Assembly: GCA_964516845.1 (NCBI GenBank)
Contig: CAZEXP010000005.1
Location: forward strand, 1-64,000
Source: JAPEKQ01 sp964516845
Lineage (GTDB): Bacteria > Joyebacterota > Joyebacteria > Joyebacterales > Joyebacteraceae
DNA length: 64,000 bases
Reading direction: 5' to 3'
Position numbers and translations under genes: made by a program. Positions 51,676 to 60,854 of this stretch are shown here, one piece after another (position 1 is the first letter of the stretch; the number at the start of each line of letters is the position of its first letter). Under the pieces are notes generated by a model. That model was not told where the DNA came from. It saw nothing but the letters and a program-made list of their open reading frames with translations, and did not search any database.

Positions 51676-52689
51676 GTGGGTTCGAGCAGGATCGAGATGG
51701 GCAGACTGAACGAGCTTCTCGGTGGTTTCGGCGACCGACGCGTTGCGATCCTGGGCGACGCGATGCTGGATCGCTACATATGGGGTGAGGTCAACAGGAT
51801 CTCGCCCGAGGCTCCGGTCCCGGTCGTCGAGGTGCGCGACGAGACCATCCGGTTCGGCGGCGCGGCGAATGTGGCGGAGAACGTCGCAGCGCTGGGCGCG
51901 ACAGCGGATGTCATCGGTGTGGTCGGGGACGATGATCACGGCAGAGACCTCATGGGCCGTCTGGGGGCGCGCGGGGTCGGCGTCGGGCACCTTCTGACGG
52001 TCGACGGTCGACCGACGACCACTAAGACCCGGATCATCGCGCATAACCAGCAGATCGTGCGCGCCGACCGGGAGCATGCTCACGCGCTGGCCGAGGCGGC
52101 GGAGGACTCGCTCATCAAGTCGCTTCGCGAGGTCGTGCCGGTGTCGGACGTGCTCATCATCTCGGATTACGGGAAGGGAGTCGTCAGCGAGCGGACGCTC
52201 GAGGCGGCGCTCGGTGCTGCGCGAGACGGGGAGACGAAGGTCTGCGTCGACCCGAAGGAATCACACTTCTCCCGATACCTTGGAGTGACCGCGATCACGC
52301 CGAACCTCAAGGAGGCGGCGGGCGCCGTGGGATACGCGATGAGCAGCGATGACGATCTGCTCCGCGGGGGCTGGGAACTGCGCGAGCGACTGGACGCGGA
52401 GTGTGTCATCGTCACGCGCGGTGAACATGGCATGTCGCTGTTCATGCGGGGCGGCGAGTACGCGTACCTGCCGACGGTGGCTCGAGAGGTCTTCGATGTC
52501 ACCGGCGCCGGCGATACGGTCGTCAGCGTTCTCGGCGTGGCGCTCGCGGCCGGTGCCTCGATGGTTGAGGCCGCGATGATCGCGAACCACGCTGCCGGTA
52601 TCGTCATCCGGGAGATCGGCACGGCGTCGATCACCGTTGACGAGATCCGTTGTTCATTCGAAGAACTCGAGGAGGTCGCCGGTGGGTAG
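51676..52689 (+). CDS. D-glycero-beta-D-manno-heptose-7-phosphate kinase (HldE domain 1, separate gene)
   Basis: 337 residues from GTG 51676 with AAGGAG upstream. PfkB/ribokinase fold: N-terminal VAILGDAMLDRYIWGEVNRISPEAPVPVV, GGAANVAENVAALGA, and the C-terminal anion hole/catalytic Asp segment DVTGAGDTVVSVL. It phosphorylates heptose-7-phosphate at C1 for ADP-heptose, a lipopolysaccharide core sugar. In E. coli this is the N-terminal half of HldE (RfaE); here the adenylyltransferase is a separate, 8-bp-overlapping gene. Confidence 0.93.
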   Translation: MGSSRIEMGRLNELLGGFGDRRVAILGDAMLDRYIWGEVNRISPEAPVPVVEVRDETIRFGGAANVAENVAALGATADVIGVVGDDDHGRDLMGRLGARGVGVGHLLTVDGRPTTTKTRIIAHNQQIVRADREHAHALAEAAEDSLIKSLREVVPVSDVLIISDYGKGVVSERTLEAALGAARDGETKVCVDPKESHFSRYLGVTAITPNLKEAAGAVGYAMSSDDDLLRGGWELRERLDAECVIVTRGEHGMSLFMRGGEYAYLPTVAREVFDVTGAGDTVVSVLGVALAAGASMVEAAMIANHAAGIVIREIGTASITVDEIRCSFEELEEVAGG

Positions 52690-53173
52690 AGTGGTGTCGC
52701 GGGAAGAACTGTCGGCGGCGTGCGAGTCGGCGCGGCAGGCCGGCCGAACGGTCGTCTTCTCGAACGGGTGCTTCGACATCCTCCACCATGGGCACGTTGA
52801 CTACCTCGCCAGGGCGAAGGCGCTTGGAGATATTCTCGTCGTCGGTGTCAACACGGACGACTCGGTCCGCCGCCTCAAGGGACCAAGGCGCCCTATCGTC
52901 CCTGAGGACGACAGGGCGGCCGTCGTAGCCGCGCTCGGGGTCGTCGACTACGTGTGTCTTTTTCCTGAAGATACTCCCTACGAACTCATCGTAAGCATCA
53001 CCCCTCACGTTCTCGTCAAGGGTGCCGGTTACTCCCGGGACACCATCGTTGGCGCGGACGTGGTCGAGGAAGCAGGTGGGCGGGTCGTGGCGATGGAGGC
53101 GCTTGAGGGCCACTCAACCCGCGGGATCGTCGCCCGTATTCACTCGCTCGGGGAGGATCGTCCGGAGGACTGA
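52682..53173 (+). CDS. D-glycero-beta-D-manno-heptose 1-phosphate adenylyltransferase (HldE domain 2, separate gene)
   Basis: 163 residues from GTG 52682, 6 bases after a GAGGAGG site. Cytidylyltransferase fold with HxGH in NGCFDILHHGHVDYLA, the second nucleotide-binding segment NTDDSVRRLKGPRRPIVPEDDRA, and a C-terminal EGHSTRGIVARI. It adenylates heptose-1-phosphate to ADP-heptose. Same family as RfaE C-terminal domains. The two genes overlap by 8 bases and so are co-translated. Confidence 0.93.
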   Translation: MGRVVSREELSAACESARQAGRTVVFSNGCFDILHHGHVDYLARAKALGDILVVGVNTDDSVRRLKGPRRPIVPEDDRAAVVAALGVVDYVCLFPEDTPYELIVSITPHVLVKGAGYSRDTIVGADVVEEAGGRVVAMEALEGHSTRGIVARIHSLGEDRPED

Positions 53174-53235
53174 CCGACTGCCCGCCGTTCGGGCGCGTTC
53201 AGGCGCCCTGAGGGTACGGAATGTTCCTTTGAGGG

Positions 53236-53264
53236 TGGACTCAGTTGAGGCGTTGGCGTATACT
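53236..53264 (+). promoter_or_regulatory. Sigma70-type promoter for the structured leader and COG2403 gene
   Basis: TGGACT (53236-53241), 17-base spacer, TATACT (53259-53264). Predicted start of transcription near 53271, giving a leader of about 222 bases before the ATG at 53493. A GGGCGC/GCGCCC stem at 53191-53208, without a U-tract, may end the preceding heptose operon. Confidence 0.6.
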
Positions 53265-53270
53265 CGCAGT

Positions 53271-53488
53271 CTTGTTTGCTTCGGGCCATCGGTCCGTGGC
53301 ATGCGGTCGGCGGACCGGCCTGCCGGATGAACGACGGGCGTGCTCGCTGGCCTCTTTGATGACCTGGATCCCCCAGACAAGTGCGCTCCCCCGGGAGCGA
53401 GGCTGATGGGGGATTCGTGTGCGATGGCCGGGTGCGTCGCGGCCTTGTGGTGACGCAACGAAGCAACCTCGGCAACACCTGAGGGAGG
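53271..53488 (+). ncRNA. Long structured 5' leader RNA, unassigned class
   Basis: Non-coding interval whose ends pair and which folds almost completely. P1: 53276-53283 with 53459-53466 (8 bp, perfect). P2, contiguous on the 5' side: 53284-53291 with 53422-53429 (8 bp, perfect). Between the 3' arms is a hairpin (53433-53438 with 53452-53457), making a three-way junction. Inside P2: a hairpin at 53292-53296/53311-53315, a long arm 53368-53375/53407-53414 (8 bp, perfect) and within it 53384-53389/53394-53399. A final CCTC/GAGG pairing (about 53467-53484) could cover the ribosome site (GGGAGG, 53483-53488). I compared it from memory with 6S, SRP, tmRNA, RNase P and common riboswitches and found no match. 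It could be a riboswitch-like leader or an independent small RNA. Confidence 0.6.
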
Positions 53489-53492
53489 ATGA

Positions 53493-54803
53493 ATGGAGAG
53501 GCGACGAGTCATCATCATGGGCGCCGCTGGAAGAGACTTTCACAATTTCAATCTGGTCTATCGCGGTCACAAGGAATTCGAGGTCGTCGCGTTCACGGCC
53601 ACGCAGATCCCGGACATCGACGGTCGAGCGTATCCGACCGTGCTAGCCGGTGAGCTCTACCCGAACGGGATCCCTATCCTCGCCGAAGAGGACCTTCCGA
53701 AGCTCATCAAGGAGCACAACGTCGACGACGTCGTGTTCGCCTACAGCGACGTGTCTCACGAGTACGTGATGCACAAGGCATCGCTCGTCAACGCGTGCGG
53801 CGCGAACTTCCTGCTCCTGGGCGCGCACGAGACGATGATCAAGTCGAAGAAGCCCGTCATATCGATCTGCGCAACGCGCACGGGGTGCGGCAAGAGCCAG
53901 ACGACGCGCCGCATTGCCGAGATCCTGCTCGAGGCGGGCAAGAAGGTCGTGGCCATCCGGCATCCGATGCCGTACGGCGACCTCAGCAAGCAGATCTGGC
54001 AGCGTTTCGCCAAGTACGACGACATGCTCAAGCACAAGTGCACGATCGAGGAGATGGAGGAGTACGAGCCGCACATCGACCGCGGCAACGTCGTCTACGC
54101 CGGTGTGGACTACGGCAGGATCCTCGAGGAGGCCGAGAAGGAGGCCGACGTCATTCTTTGGGACGGCGGCAACAACGACGCATCGTTCTACGCGTCGGAC
54201 CTCTACATCGTCGTCGCCGACCCGCACCGTGCTGCGCACGGCCTGACGTACTACCCCGGCGAGCAGAACCTCCGGATGGCCGACGTGGTCATCATCAACA
54301 AGGAGGACTCTGCGACGCAGGCTCAGATCGATGAGATGGTCGACGTGATCAAGAGTCTCAACGACTCCGCCGTCATCATTCATGCCGATTCGCCCGTCAC
54401 CTTCGAGGAGAACGTCGACCTCAAGGGCAAGCGCGTCCTCGTCGTCGAGGACGGGCCGACGCTCACGCACGGCGGCATGAAGATCGGCGCGGGCACTGTG
54501 GCCGCGGAGCGCGCCGGAGCCATTCTGGTCGACGCGCGCGAGCACGCCACCGGCAAGATCCGCGAGATGTACGAGAAGTACCCGCACATCGGCACGCTGC
54601 TGCCGGCCGCCGGGTACTCGGATGAGCAGATCGCCGATCTGGAGAAGACGATCAACGCCGTGGACTGCGACTACGTCGTCGTCGGCACGCCGATCGATCT
54701 CCGCAAGGTCGTCAACATCAAGAGGCCGAGCGTTCGTGTCCGTTACGAACTCGGGGTGAAGGGCAGCCCGACGCTCGTGGATGTGCTCAAGGACTTCGTG
54801 TAG
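53493..54803 (+). CDS. COG2403-family protein (cyclic 2,3-diphosphoglycerate synthetase-like GTPase/kinase)
   Basis: 436 residues. N-terminal Rossmann-like part (VIIMGAAGRDFHNFNLVYRG), then a P-loop ATPase/GTPase with Walker A CATRTGCGKSQTTRRIAE (about residues 126-143) and later VILWDGGNNDASFYASDLYIVV. The C-terminal part has VLVVEDGPTLTHGGMKIGAG and LRKVVNIKRPSVRVRYEL. The family includes methanogen cyclic 2,3-diphosphoglycerate synthetase; bacterial members are usually annotated by that similarity and have no proven role. Start ATG 53493 with GGGAGG 4 bases upstream, behind a long structured leader. It is followed by sucCD. Confidence 0.85.
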   Translation: MERRRVIIMGAAGRDFHNFNLVYRGHKEFEVVAFTATQIPDIDGRAYPTVLAGELYPNGIPILAEEDLPKLIKEHNVDDVVFAYSDVSHEYVMHKASLVNACGANFLLLGAHETMIKSKKPVISICATRTGCGKSQTTRRIAEILLEAGKKVVAIRHPMPYGDLSKQIWQRFAKYDDMLKHKCTIEEMEEYEPHIDRGNVVYAGVDYGRILEEAEKEADVILWDGGNNDASFYASDLYIVVADPHRAAHGLTYYPGEQNLRMADVVIINKEDSATQAQIDEMVDVIKSLNDSAVIIHADSPVTFEENVDLKGKRVLVVEDGPTLTHGGMKIGAGTVAAERAGAILVDAREHATGKIREMYEKYPHIGTLLPAAGYSDEQIADLEKTINAVDCDYVVVGTPIDLRKVVNIKRPSVRVRYELGVKGSPTLVDVLKDFV

Positions 54804-54830
54804 ATCCCGCTTCGGGGTCAGGAGGATCAC

Positions 54831-55966
<1,136 letters not shown>

Positions 55967-55970
<4 letters not shown>

Positions 55971-56839
55971 GCATCTTCATCGATGAGAGAACGCGCGTCT
56001 GCGTCCAGGGGATGACCGGTCGGGACGGCTCGTTCCACACGGGAGCGATGATCGAGTACGGTACGCATGTCGTGGCGGGCGTCACGCCCGGGAAGGGCGG
56101 ACAGAACCTCGGCGGCGTTCCGGTATTCAATACGGTCCGCGAGGCGGTCGTCGAGACCGGCGCCAACGCCACGATCATCTTCGTCCCCGCGAGATTCGCG
56201 GCCGACGCGGCGCTCGAGGCCGCGGAGTCGGGTGTCGAACTCATCGTATTCATCACGGAGGGCGTTCCTACGCTCGACGCGATGCGGCTCTACCAGCGGA
56301 CGAAGGAACTCGGGGTGAGGATGATCGGTCCCAACTGCCCCGGTCTCATCAGTCCGGGGAAGGCGAAGCTCGGGATCATGCCGGGCGCGATCCATACGCG
56401 CGGGCAGATAGGCGTTGTCTCCCGGAGCGGAACGCTGACGTATGAGGTCGTCGACAGCCTCAGGCGCGGTGGCGTCGGGCAGTCGACCGTCATCGGTATC
56501 GGGGGAGACCCGATCATCGGGACGACGTTCATCGACACGCTCGAGGCATTCGAGAAGGACGAGGGAACTACGGCCGTCGTCCTCATCGGTGAGATAGGCG
56601 GAACCGATGAGGAGCAGGCGGCGGAGTTCATCAGGGAACACATGACGAAGCCGGTCGTCGGTTTCATCGCCGGGCGGACGGCGCCCCCGGGACGCAGGAT
56701 GGGTCACGCGGGAGCCATCATCGCGGGCGGCAGAGGGACGGCCGAGGAGAAGATCAAGGCGCTATCGGACGCCGGCGTACCGGTCGCGGACCGGCCGAGC
56801 GAGATCCCCGGACTCCTCCGGGCGACGCTTGGGAGGTAG
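55967..56839 (+). CDS. sucD: Succinyl-CoA synthetase subunit alpha
   Basis: 290 residues from GTG 55967. CoA-binding Rossmann domain (RVCVQGMTGRDGSFHTGAMIEYG), GPNCPGLISPG, and the phosphohistidine loop MGHAGAIIAGGRGTA with H247 as phospho-acceptor. Length is the same as E. coli SucD (289). Forms a complex with SucC. It is directly followed by the 2-oxoglutarate:ferredoxin oxidoreductase genes, so succinyl-CoA made by that enzyme is consumed here. Confidence 0.97.
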
Positions 56840-56840
56840 C

Positions 56841-57152
56841 ATGGAGAAGAATGCGGCGAAGGCCGCACCGCGGAGAGCCTGGAACTACCCCGCTCGGGAT
56901 GAGCACCCCGAGAGAGAGGTCTTCGTATACGACGCGTGGTGTAAGGGCTGCGGGCTCTGCTACGAGTTCTGTCCGACGGGCGTGTTCACGTCGGACCGCA
57001 CCGGTCGCCCCGTCGTGTCGAATCCCGACAAGTGCATCTCGTGCTATCTCTGCGAGAAGCTCTGTCCCGACATGGCGATCACTGTCTACAAGGAACGCAA
57101 GAAGAAGAGCGTCGAGGCACCGAACGGCGCCGCCGGCGGGGAGGGGTCCTGA
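56841..57152 (+). CDS. korD: 2-oxoglutarate:ferredoxin oxidoreductase, delta (ferredoxin) subunit
   Basis: 103 residues from ATG 56841, with GGGAGG upstream (one base after the sucD stop). Two CxxCxxCxxxCP clusters (CKGCGLCYEFCPTGVF and CISCYLCEKLCPDMAI) for two [4Fe-4S] centres. It passes electrons from the thiamine-diphosphate subunit to external ferredoxin. Gene order D-A-B-C with sucCD supports a 2-oxoglutarate substrate. Confidence 0.9.
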   Translation: MEKNAAKAAPRRAWNYPARDEHPEREVFVYDAWCKGCGLCYEFCPTGVFTSDRTGRPVVSNPDKCISCYLCEKLCPDMAITVYKERKKKSVEAPNGAAGGEGS

Positions 57153-57153
57153 C

Positions 57154-58305
57154 ATGTCCGCAAACCGGAGCAAGGACGTCAAGGTCCTCCAGGGGAACGA
57201 GGCCTGTGCCATTGGAGCGGTCGCGGCCGGCGTGAACTTCTTCGCGGGCTATCCGATCACACCGTCCTCCGAGGTCGCCGAGTTCATGGCGCGGCATCTC
57301 CCGCTGATCGGTGGCAGGTTCATCCAGATGGAGGACGAGATCGCCTCGATCGCCGCGATCATCGGCGCGTCGATCGCGGGTTCGCGGTCGATGACGGCGA
57401 CGAGCGGTCCGGGTTTCTCGCTCATGCAGGAGAACATCGGTCTCGCCTGTCTCGCGGAGATCCCGTGCGTCATCGTCAACGTGATGCGCGCGGGGCCCTC
57501 GACCGGTCTGCCGACGCAGCCGGCGCAGGCGGACGTCATGCAGGCGCGCTGGGGAACGCACGGCGATCACTCGATCATCGCGCTGGCCCCTTCGACCGTG
57601 CTCGAGTGTATCGAGCTGACGGTCCAGTGCGTCAGTCTCTCGGAGAAGTACCGGACGCCCACTCTGCTGCTGCTCGATGAGGTCATCGGGCACATGCGCG
57701 AGAGCGTCACGCTGCCGGCTCCCGGGTCGTACCACTGCGAGAGCCGCAGAACGCCGGACCCGGACCTGGCCGACTACTGCCCGGCCGCGTGCGAGGGGGA
57801 CGAGGTAGCGCCGCTGGGGCGCTTCGGCGGCCCGCACCGCTTCCACGTCACGGGTCTGACGCACGACCCGCACGGGTTCCCGACGATGGTGCCCTCCGAG
57901 GTCGATCGGAAGATCCACTGGATCGTCGACAAGATCGAGTCGCGCGCCGACGAACTCGCCATGAACGATGAGTTCATGACGGACGACTGCGACGTCCTCC
58001 TTTTCGCATACGGATCGACCGCGCGCGTCGCGAAAGCGTCCGTGCGGGAGCTCCGGGAGCAGGGTGTGAAGGCGGGGCTTCTCAGGGTGAAGACCATCTG
58101 GCCGTTCTCGAGCAAGCGACTGGGCGAGCTCGCCCCGCAGCTTCGGGGCATCGTCGTTCCCGAAATGAACATGGGACAGCTCGTGCTCGAGGTCGAGCGG
58201 GCCATCTGTGGCAGGACGCCGGTCAGGCATCTCGGTCGCGTCGACGGCAGGCTGTTCACGCCCGATCAGATAACCGACTTTGTCACGGAGGAACTGAGCG
58301 CATGA
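57154..58305 (+). CDS. korA: 2-oxoglutarate:ferredoxin oxidoreductase, alpha subunit
   Basis: 383 residues from ATG 57154; the frame is open further upstream but overlaps korD. Typical KorA/PorA features: GNEACAIGAVAAGVNFFAGYPITPSSE, a domain III segment TSGPGFSLMQENIGLA, and PTLLLLDEVIGHM. Together with KorB it decarboxylates 2-oxoglutarate to succinyl-CoA using CoA and oxidised ferredoxin. The end overlaps korB by 4 bases. Confidence 0.93.
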   Translation: MSANRSKDVKVLQGNEACAIGAVAAGVNFFAGYPITPSSEVAEFMARHLPLIGGRFIQMEDEIASIAAIIGASIAGSRSMTATSGPGFSLMQENIGLACLAEIPCVIVNVMRAGPSTGLPTQPAQADVMQARWGTHGDHSIIALAPSTVLECIELTVQCVSLSEKYRTPTLLLLDEVIGHMRESVTLPAPGSYHCESRRTPDPDLADYCPAACEGDEVAPLGRFGGPHRFHVTGLTHDPHGFPTMVPSEVDRKIHWIVDKIESRADELAMNDEFMTDDCDVLLFAYGSTARVAKASVRELREQGVKAGLLRVKTIWPFSSKRLGELAPQLRGIVVPEMNMGQLVLEVERAICGRTPVRHLGRVDGRLFTPDQITDFVTEELSA

Positions 58306-59207
58306 GCCAGGCGATAGAGACAGCGCGGACGTATCTCAAGCCGCACAAGAAGCTGCCGACGGTCTGGTGCGGGGGCTGCGGCCTCGGCGTCATCATGAGC
58401 AGTTTTCTACGGGTGATCTCGAAGATGGAGATCCCGAAGAACGACATCGCGACCGTGTCCGGCATCGGGTGCACCGGTCGCATGCCGACCTATGTTGATT
58501 CGAACACACTGCACACGACACACGGGCGGGCGCTCGCGTTCGCGACGGGCGTGAAGCTTGCCAACCCGAAGCTCACCGTTATCACGGTGATGGGAGACGG
58601 CGACGCGCTGGCGATCGGCGGCAACCATTTCATTCATGCGTGCCGTCGCAATATCGATATCACCGCGATCGTCGCGAACAACTGCATCTACGGCATGACC
58701 GGGGGGCAGTACTCCCCGACGACGCCGCACGGCAAGCGCGGCACGACAGCGCCGTACGGCAACGTGGAGCATGAGTTCGACGCATCAAGGCTGGCTGCCG
58801 GCGCGGGCGCATCGTTCGTGGCCCGGACATCCGTCTATCACGTCCGTGAGCTTGACAAGCTCATCGAGCAGGCGATCAGGCATCGCGGGTTCTCGGTCGT
58901 CGAGGTAATGAGCAACTGCTATACGAGCTACGGAAGGCTGAACAACTACAAGTCGCCGGTGGACATGTTCCGGTGGATGAAGAACAGCTCGGTGACGCTC
59001 AGGCAGGCCGAGGGGATGTCGCCGGAGGAACTCGAGGGCAAGTTCACACGCGGTGTGTTCGTGGAGAATTACATGCCCGAGTTCATCCAGGTGTACGATG
59101 AACTCGCGGAGCGGTTGACGAGCGACTCGGCGAGCGCAGCGGCACATCTGCGGGAGACCGTCGAGCGGTACGAGCGACTGGGAGACCGACTGAAGGCAGT
59201 CGGCTAG
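58302..59207 (+). CDS. korB: 2-oxoglutarate:ferredoxin oxidoreductase, beta (ThDP) subunit
   Basis: 301 residues. The thiamine-diphosphate motif GDGDALAIGGNHFIHACRRN (GDG...N) is about residues 103-122, preceded by a four-Cys neighbourhood with CGGCGLGVI near residue 23. YGMTGGQYSPTTPHGKRGTTAPYG is the beta-subunit substrate loop. Gene overlaps korA by 4 bases. A G/C-rich hairpin (59225-59254) lies in the 67-base gap before the next gene. Confidence 0.93.
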   Translation: MSQAIETARTYLKPHKKLPTVWCGGCGLGVIMSSFLRVISKMEIPKNDIATVSGIGCTGRMPTYVDSNTLHTTHGRALAFATGVKLANPKLTVITVMGDGDALAIGGNHFIHACRRNIDITAIVANNCIYGMTGGQYSPTTPHGKRGTTAPYGNVEHEFDASRLAAGAGASFVARTSVYHVRELDKLIEQAIRHRGFSVVEVMSNCYTSYGRLNNYKSPVDMFRWMKNSSVTLRQAEGMSPEELEGKFTRGVFVENYMPEFIQVYDELAERLTSDSASAAAHLRETVERYERLGDRLKAVG

Positions 59208-59224
59208 CGTCTGTCGGCGAAGCG

Positions 59225-59254
59225 GCCGCCTCAGGGCCCGTGGGCCGGGGCGGC
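59225..59254 (+). other. Intercistronic hairpin between korB and korC
   Basis: GCCGCC (59225-59230) pairs with GGCGGC (59249-59254), with inner GGCC/GGCC pairing. No U-tract follows, so it is unlikely to terminate; it may protect or process the mRNA. Confidence 0.5.
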
Positions 59255-59274
59255 TCAGCAGCGAGGGTGCACAC

Positions 59275-59835
59275 GTGACGAAGAGTGGGGGAAGGTTCGA
59301 GGTTCGCCTCTCGGGGTCCGGTGGTCAGGGGCTGATGTTGGCCGGGAAGCTCCTGGCGGAGGCGTCGTCCGTCTACGATGGCAAGAACACGGTGCAGACG
59401 CAGAGCTACGGACCGGAGGCTCGCGGCGGCAAGAGCAAGACCGATGTTGTGATCTCGACCGAGGAGATCGACTACCCGAAAGCGACGAAGGTCGACGTTC
59501 TCCTGGCGATGACGCAGGTGGCGGCCGACGAGTATGCCGACTCTCTCAAGGACGGCGGACTGATGATCGTCGACTCCTATCTCGTTGAGACGGTCAGTCG
59601 CGACGGAGCCATCCATATCCCGTTCACGATGCTTGCGGTCGAGCACTGCGGCAGGATGCTGTTCGCGAACGTTGTCGCGCTGGGAGCGATTGTCGAACTG
59701 ACGGGCGTCGTCGAGTGGGAGAGCCTGTCGAAGGCGGTCATGGCCCGCGTGCCGGAGGGCACCGAGGAACTCAACCAGAAGGCGCTGGACGTCGGGCGCG
59801 AGGCAGCAGTGAAGGCAAGGGAGAAAGCCAATTGA
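59275..59835 (+). CDS. korC: 2-oxoglutarate:ferredoxin oxidoreductase, gamma subunit
   Basis: 186 residues from GTG 59275. Small-subunit signature FEVRLSGSGGQGLMLAGKLLAEA, then TVQTQSYGPEARGGKSKTDVVIS and VDVLLAMTQVAADEY. Its stop overlaps the ndk TTG start. Completes the KorDABC set. Confidence 0.92.
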   Translation: MTKSGGRFEVRLSGSGGQGLMLAGKLLAEASSVYDGKNTVQTQSYGPEARGGKSKTDVVISTEEIDYPKATKVDVLLAMTQVAADEYADSLKDGGLMIVDSYLVETVSRDGAIHIPFTMLAVEHCGRMLFANVVALGAIVELTGVVEWESLSKAVMARVPEGTEELNQKALDVGREAAVKAREKAN

Positions 59836-60257
59836 CGGACAGAACGTTCCTGATGGTCAAGCCGCGCGCCGTGCGTGAAGGGCTGACAGGTCCGATCCTC
59901 GCAGAACTCGAGAAGGGTGGATTTCGCATCATCGGACTTGCGTCCCGCGGGCTCACCAGCGACGAGGCGCACATCTTCTATGATGTCCACGTGGGCAAGC
60001 CGTTCTTCGACACGCTCCTCGAGTTCGTGACCTCCGGCATGACGGTCGGCGTGCTGCTCGAGGCGCCGGATGCGGTGCCGGCGCTCCGCGCGTTCGTCGG
60101 CGCGACCGATCCGGAGAAGGCGGAGCCCGGGACGATCAGAGCGACATACGGCAGGAGCCTTACGCAGAACGCGGTGCACGCTTCGGACTCGCCCGAGCGT
60201 GTCACACACGAGTCTGCGATCCACTTCGGCGATTGCCCGAGGACGATAGTAGCGTAG
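59832..60257 (+). CDS. ndk: Nucleoside-diphosphate kinase
   Basis: 141 residues from TTG 59832, whose TTGA overlaps the korC stop. The frame is open further upstream, but that part overlaps korC. Signatures FLMVKPRAVREGLTGPILAE, PDAVPALRAFVGATDPEKAEPGTIRATYG and the active-site NxxHxSD (NAVHASD, phosphohistidine H116). It exchanges phosphate between NTPs. Linkage to sucCD suggests it balances GTP or ATP made there. The C-terminus lacks the Kpn-loop extensions but is the normal length. Confidence 0.95.
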   Translation: MTDRTFLMVKPRAVREGLTGPILAELEKGGFRIIGLASRGLTSDEAHIFYDVHVGKPFFDTLLEFVTSGMTVGVLLEAPDAVPALRAFVGATDPEKAEPGTIRATYGRSLTQNAVHASDSPERVTHESAIHFGDCPRTIVA

Positions 60258-60258
60258 C

Positions 60259-60273
60259 TCCCCCCGGGGGAGA
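60259..60273 (+). other. Intercistronic hairpin between ndk and the NuoE-like gene
   Basis: CTCCCC (60259-60264) pairs with GGGGAG (60268-60273) around a ccg loop, without a U-tract. It lies just after the ndk stop. Confidence 0.45.
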
Positions 60274-60286
60274 GCGCGGAGGGACA

Positions 60287-60778
60287 ATGGAGAACACGGT
60301 GGTTCAGGACGGGGCGATGGCCGGATTCCTCGAGGCGGCGGACGAGGTCGCCGCGGAGTATGTGGGCCGACGCGGGAGCGTCATCCCCGTACTTCAGAAG
60401 GTTCAGGAGCGCATCGGATACCTGCCGCCCGAGGTCATGAAGCGCATCGGTGAGCGGCTCGGTGTCCCGCCGGCTCAGATCTTCGGTGTCGCCAGCTTCT
60501 ACGCGCAGTTTCGGATGGAACCCGTCGGCCGGTACATCGTCAAGGTCTGCCACGGGACCGCGTGCCACGTACAGGGAGCGGGCACCATCACGGACGCGAT
60601 CTGTGATGAACTCGGTGTGGCCGATGGCGCGACGACCGAGGACGGGAAGTTCACGGTGGAATCGGTCGCCTGCCTCGGATGCTGCAGTCTCGCGCCTGTT
60701 ATCATGGTCGAGGGCAAGACCTACGGCCGGCTGACGCCGGACGAGGCGCGCAAGATCGTCAGGGAGTACGGCGACTGA
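60287..60778 (+). CDS. NuoE-like [2Fe-2S] subunit of an NADH/ferredoxin oxidoreductase
   Basis: 163 residues from ATG 60287 with GGAGGG upstream. Thioredoxin-like fold with a four-helix N-terminus (SVIPVLQKVQERIGYLPPEV) and four cluster cysteines: CHGTAC (x4) then CLGCC. Homologous to complex I NuoE and to the small subunit (HydC/BfuC) of electron-bifurcating enzymes. With the NuoF-like gene and a flavoprotein downstream, it looks like part of a soluble complex rather than complex I, as no other nuo genes are near. Confidence 0.88.
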   Translation: MENTVVQDGAMAGFLEAADEVAAEYVGRRGSVIPVLQKVQERIGYLPPEVMKRIGERLGVPPAQIFGVASFYAQFRMEPVGRYIVKVCHGTACHVQGAGTITDAICDELGVADGATTEDGKFTVESVACLGCCSLAPVIMVEGKTYGRLTPDEARKIVREYGD

Positions 60779-60789
60779 GAAGCGTTGCA

Positions 60790-60814
60790 CGCCCCGGGAG
60801 TGCTCCCGGGGGCG
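60790..60814 (+). other. Intercistronic hairpin between NuoE-like and NuoF-like genes
   Basis: GCCCCGGGAG (60791-60800) pairs with CTCCCGGGGGC (about 60803-60813) with one bulged G, giving a strong GC stem. No U-tract. Confidence 0.5.
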
Positions 60815-60854
60815 CGGCGTGAAGCGACACATACGATTCACCCGGAGAGAGATG

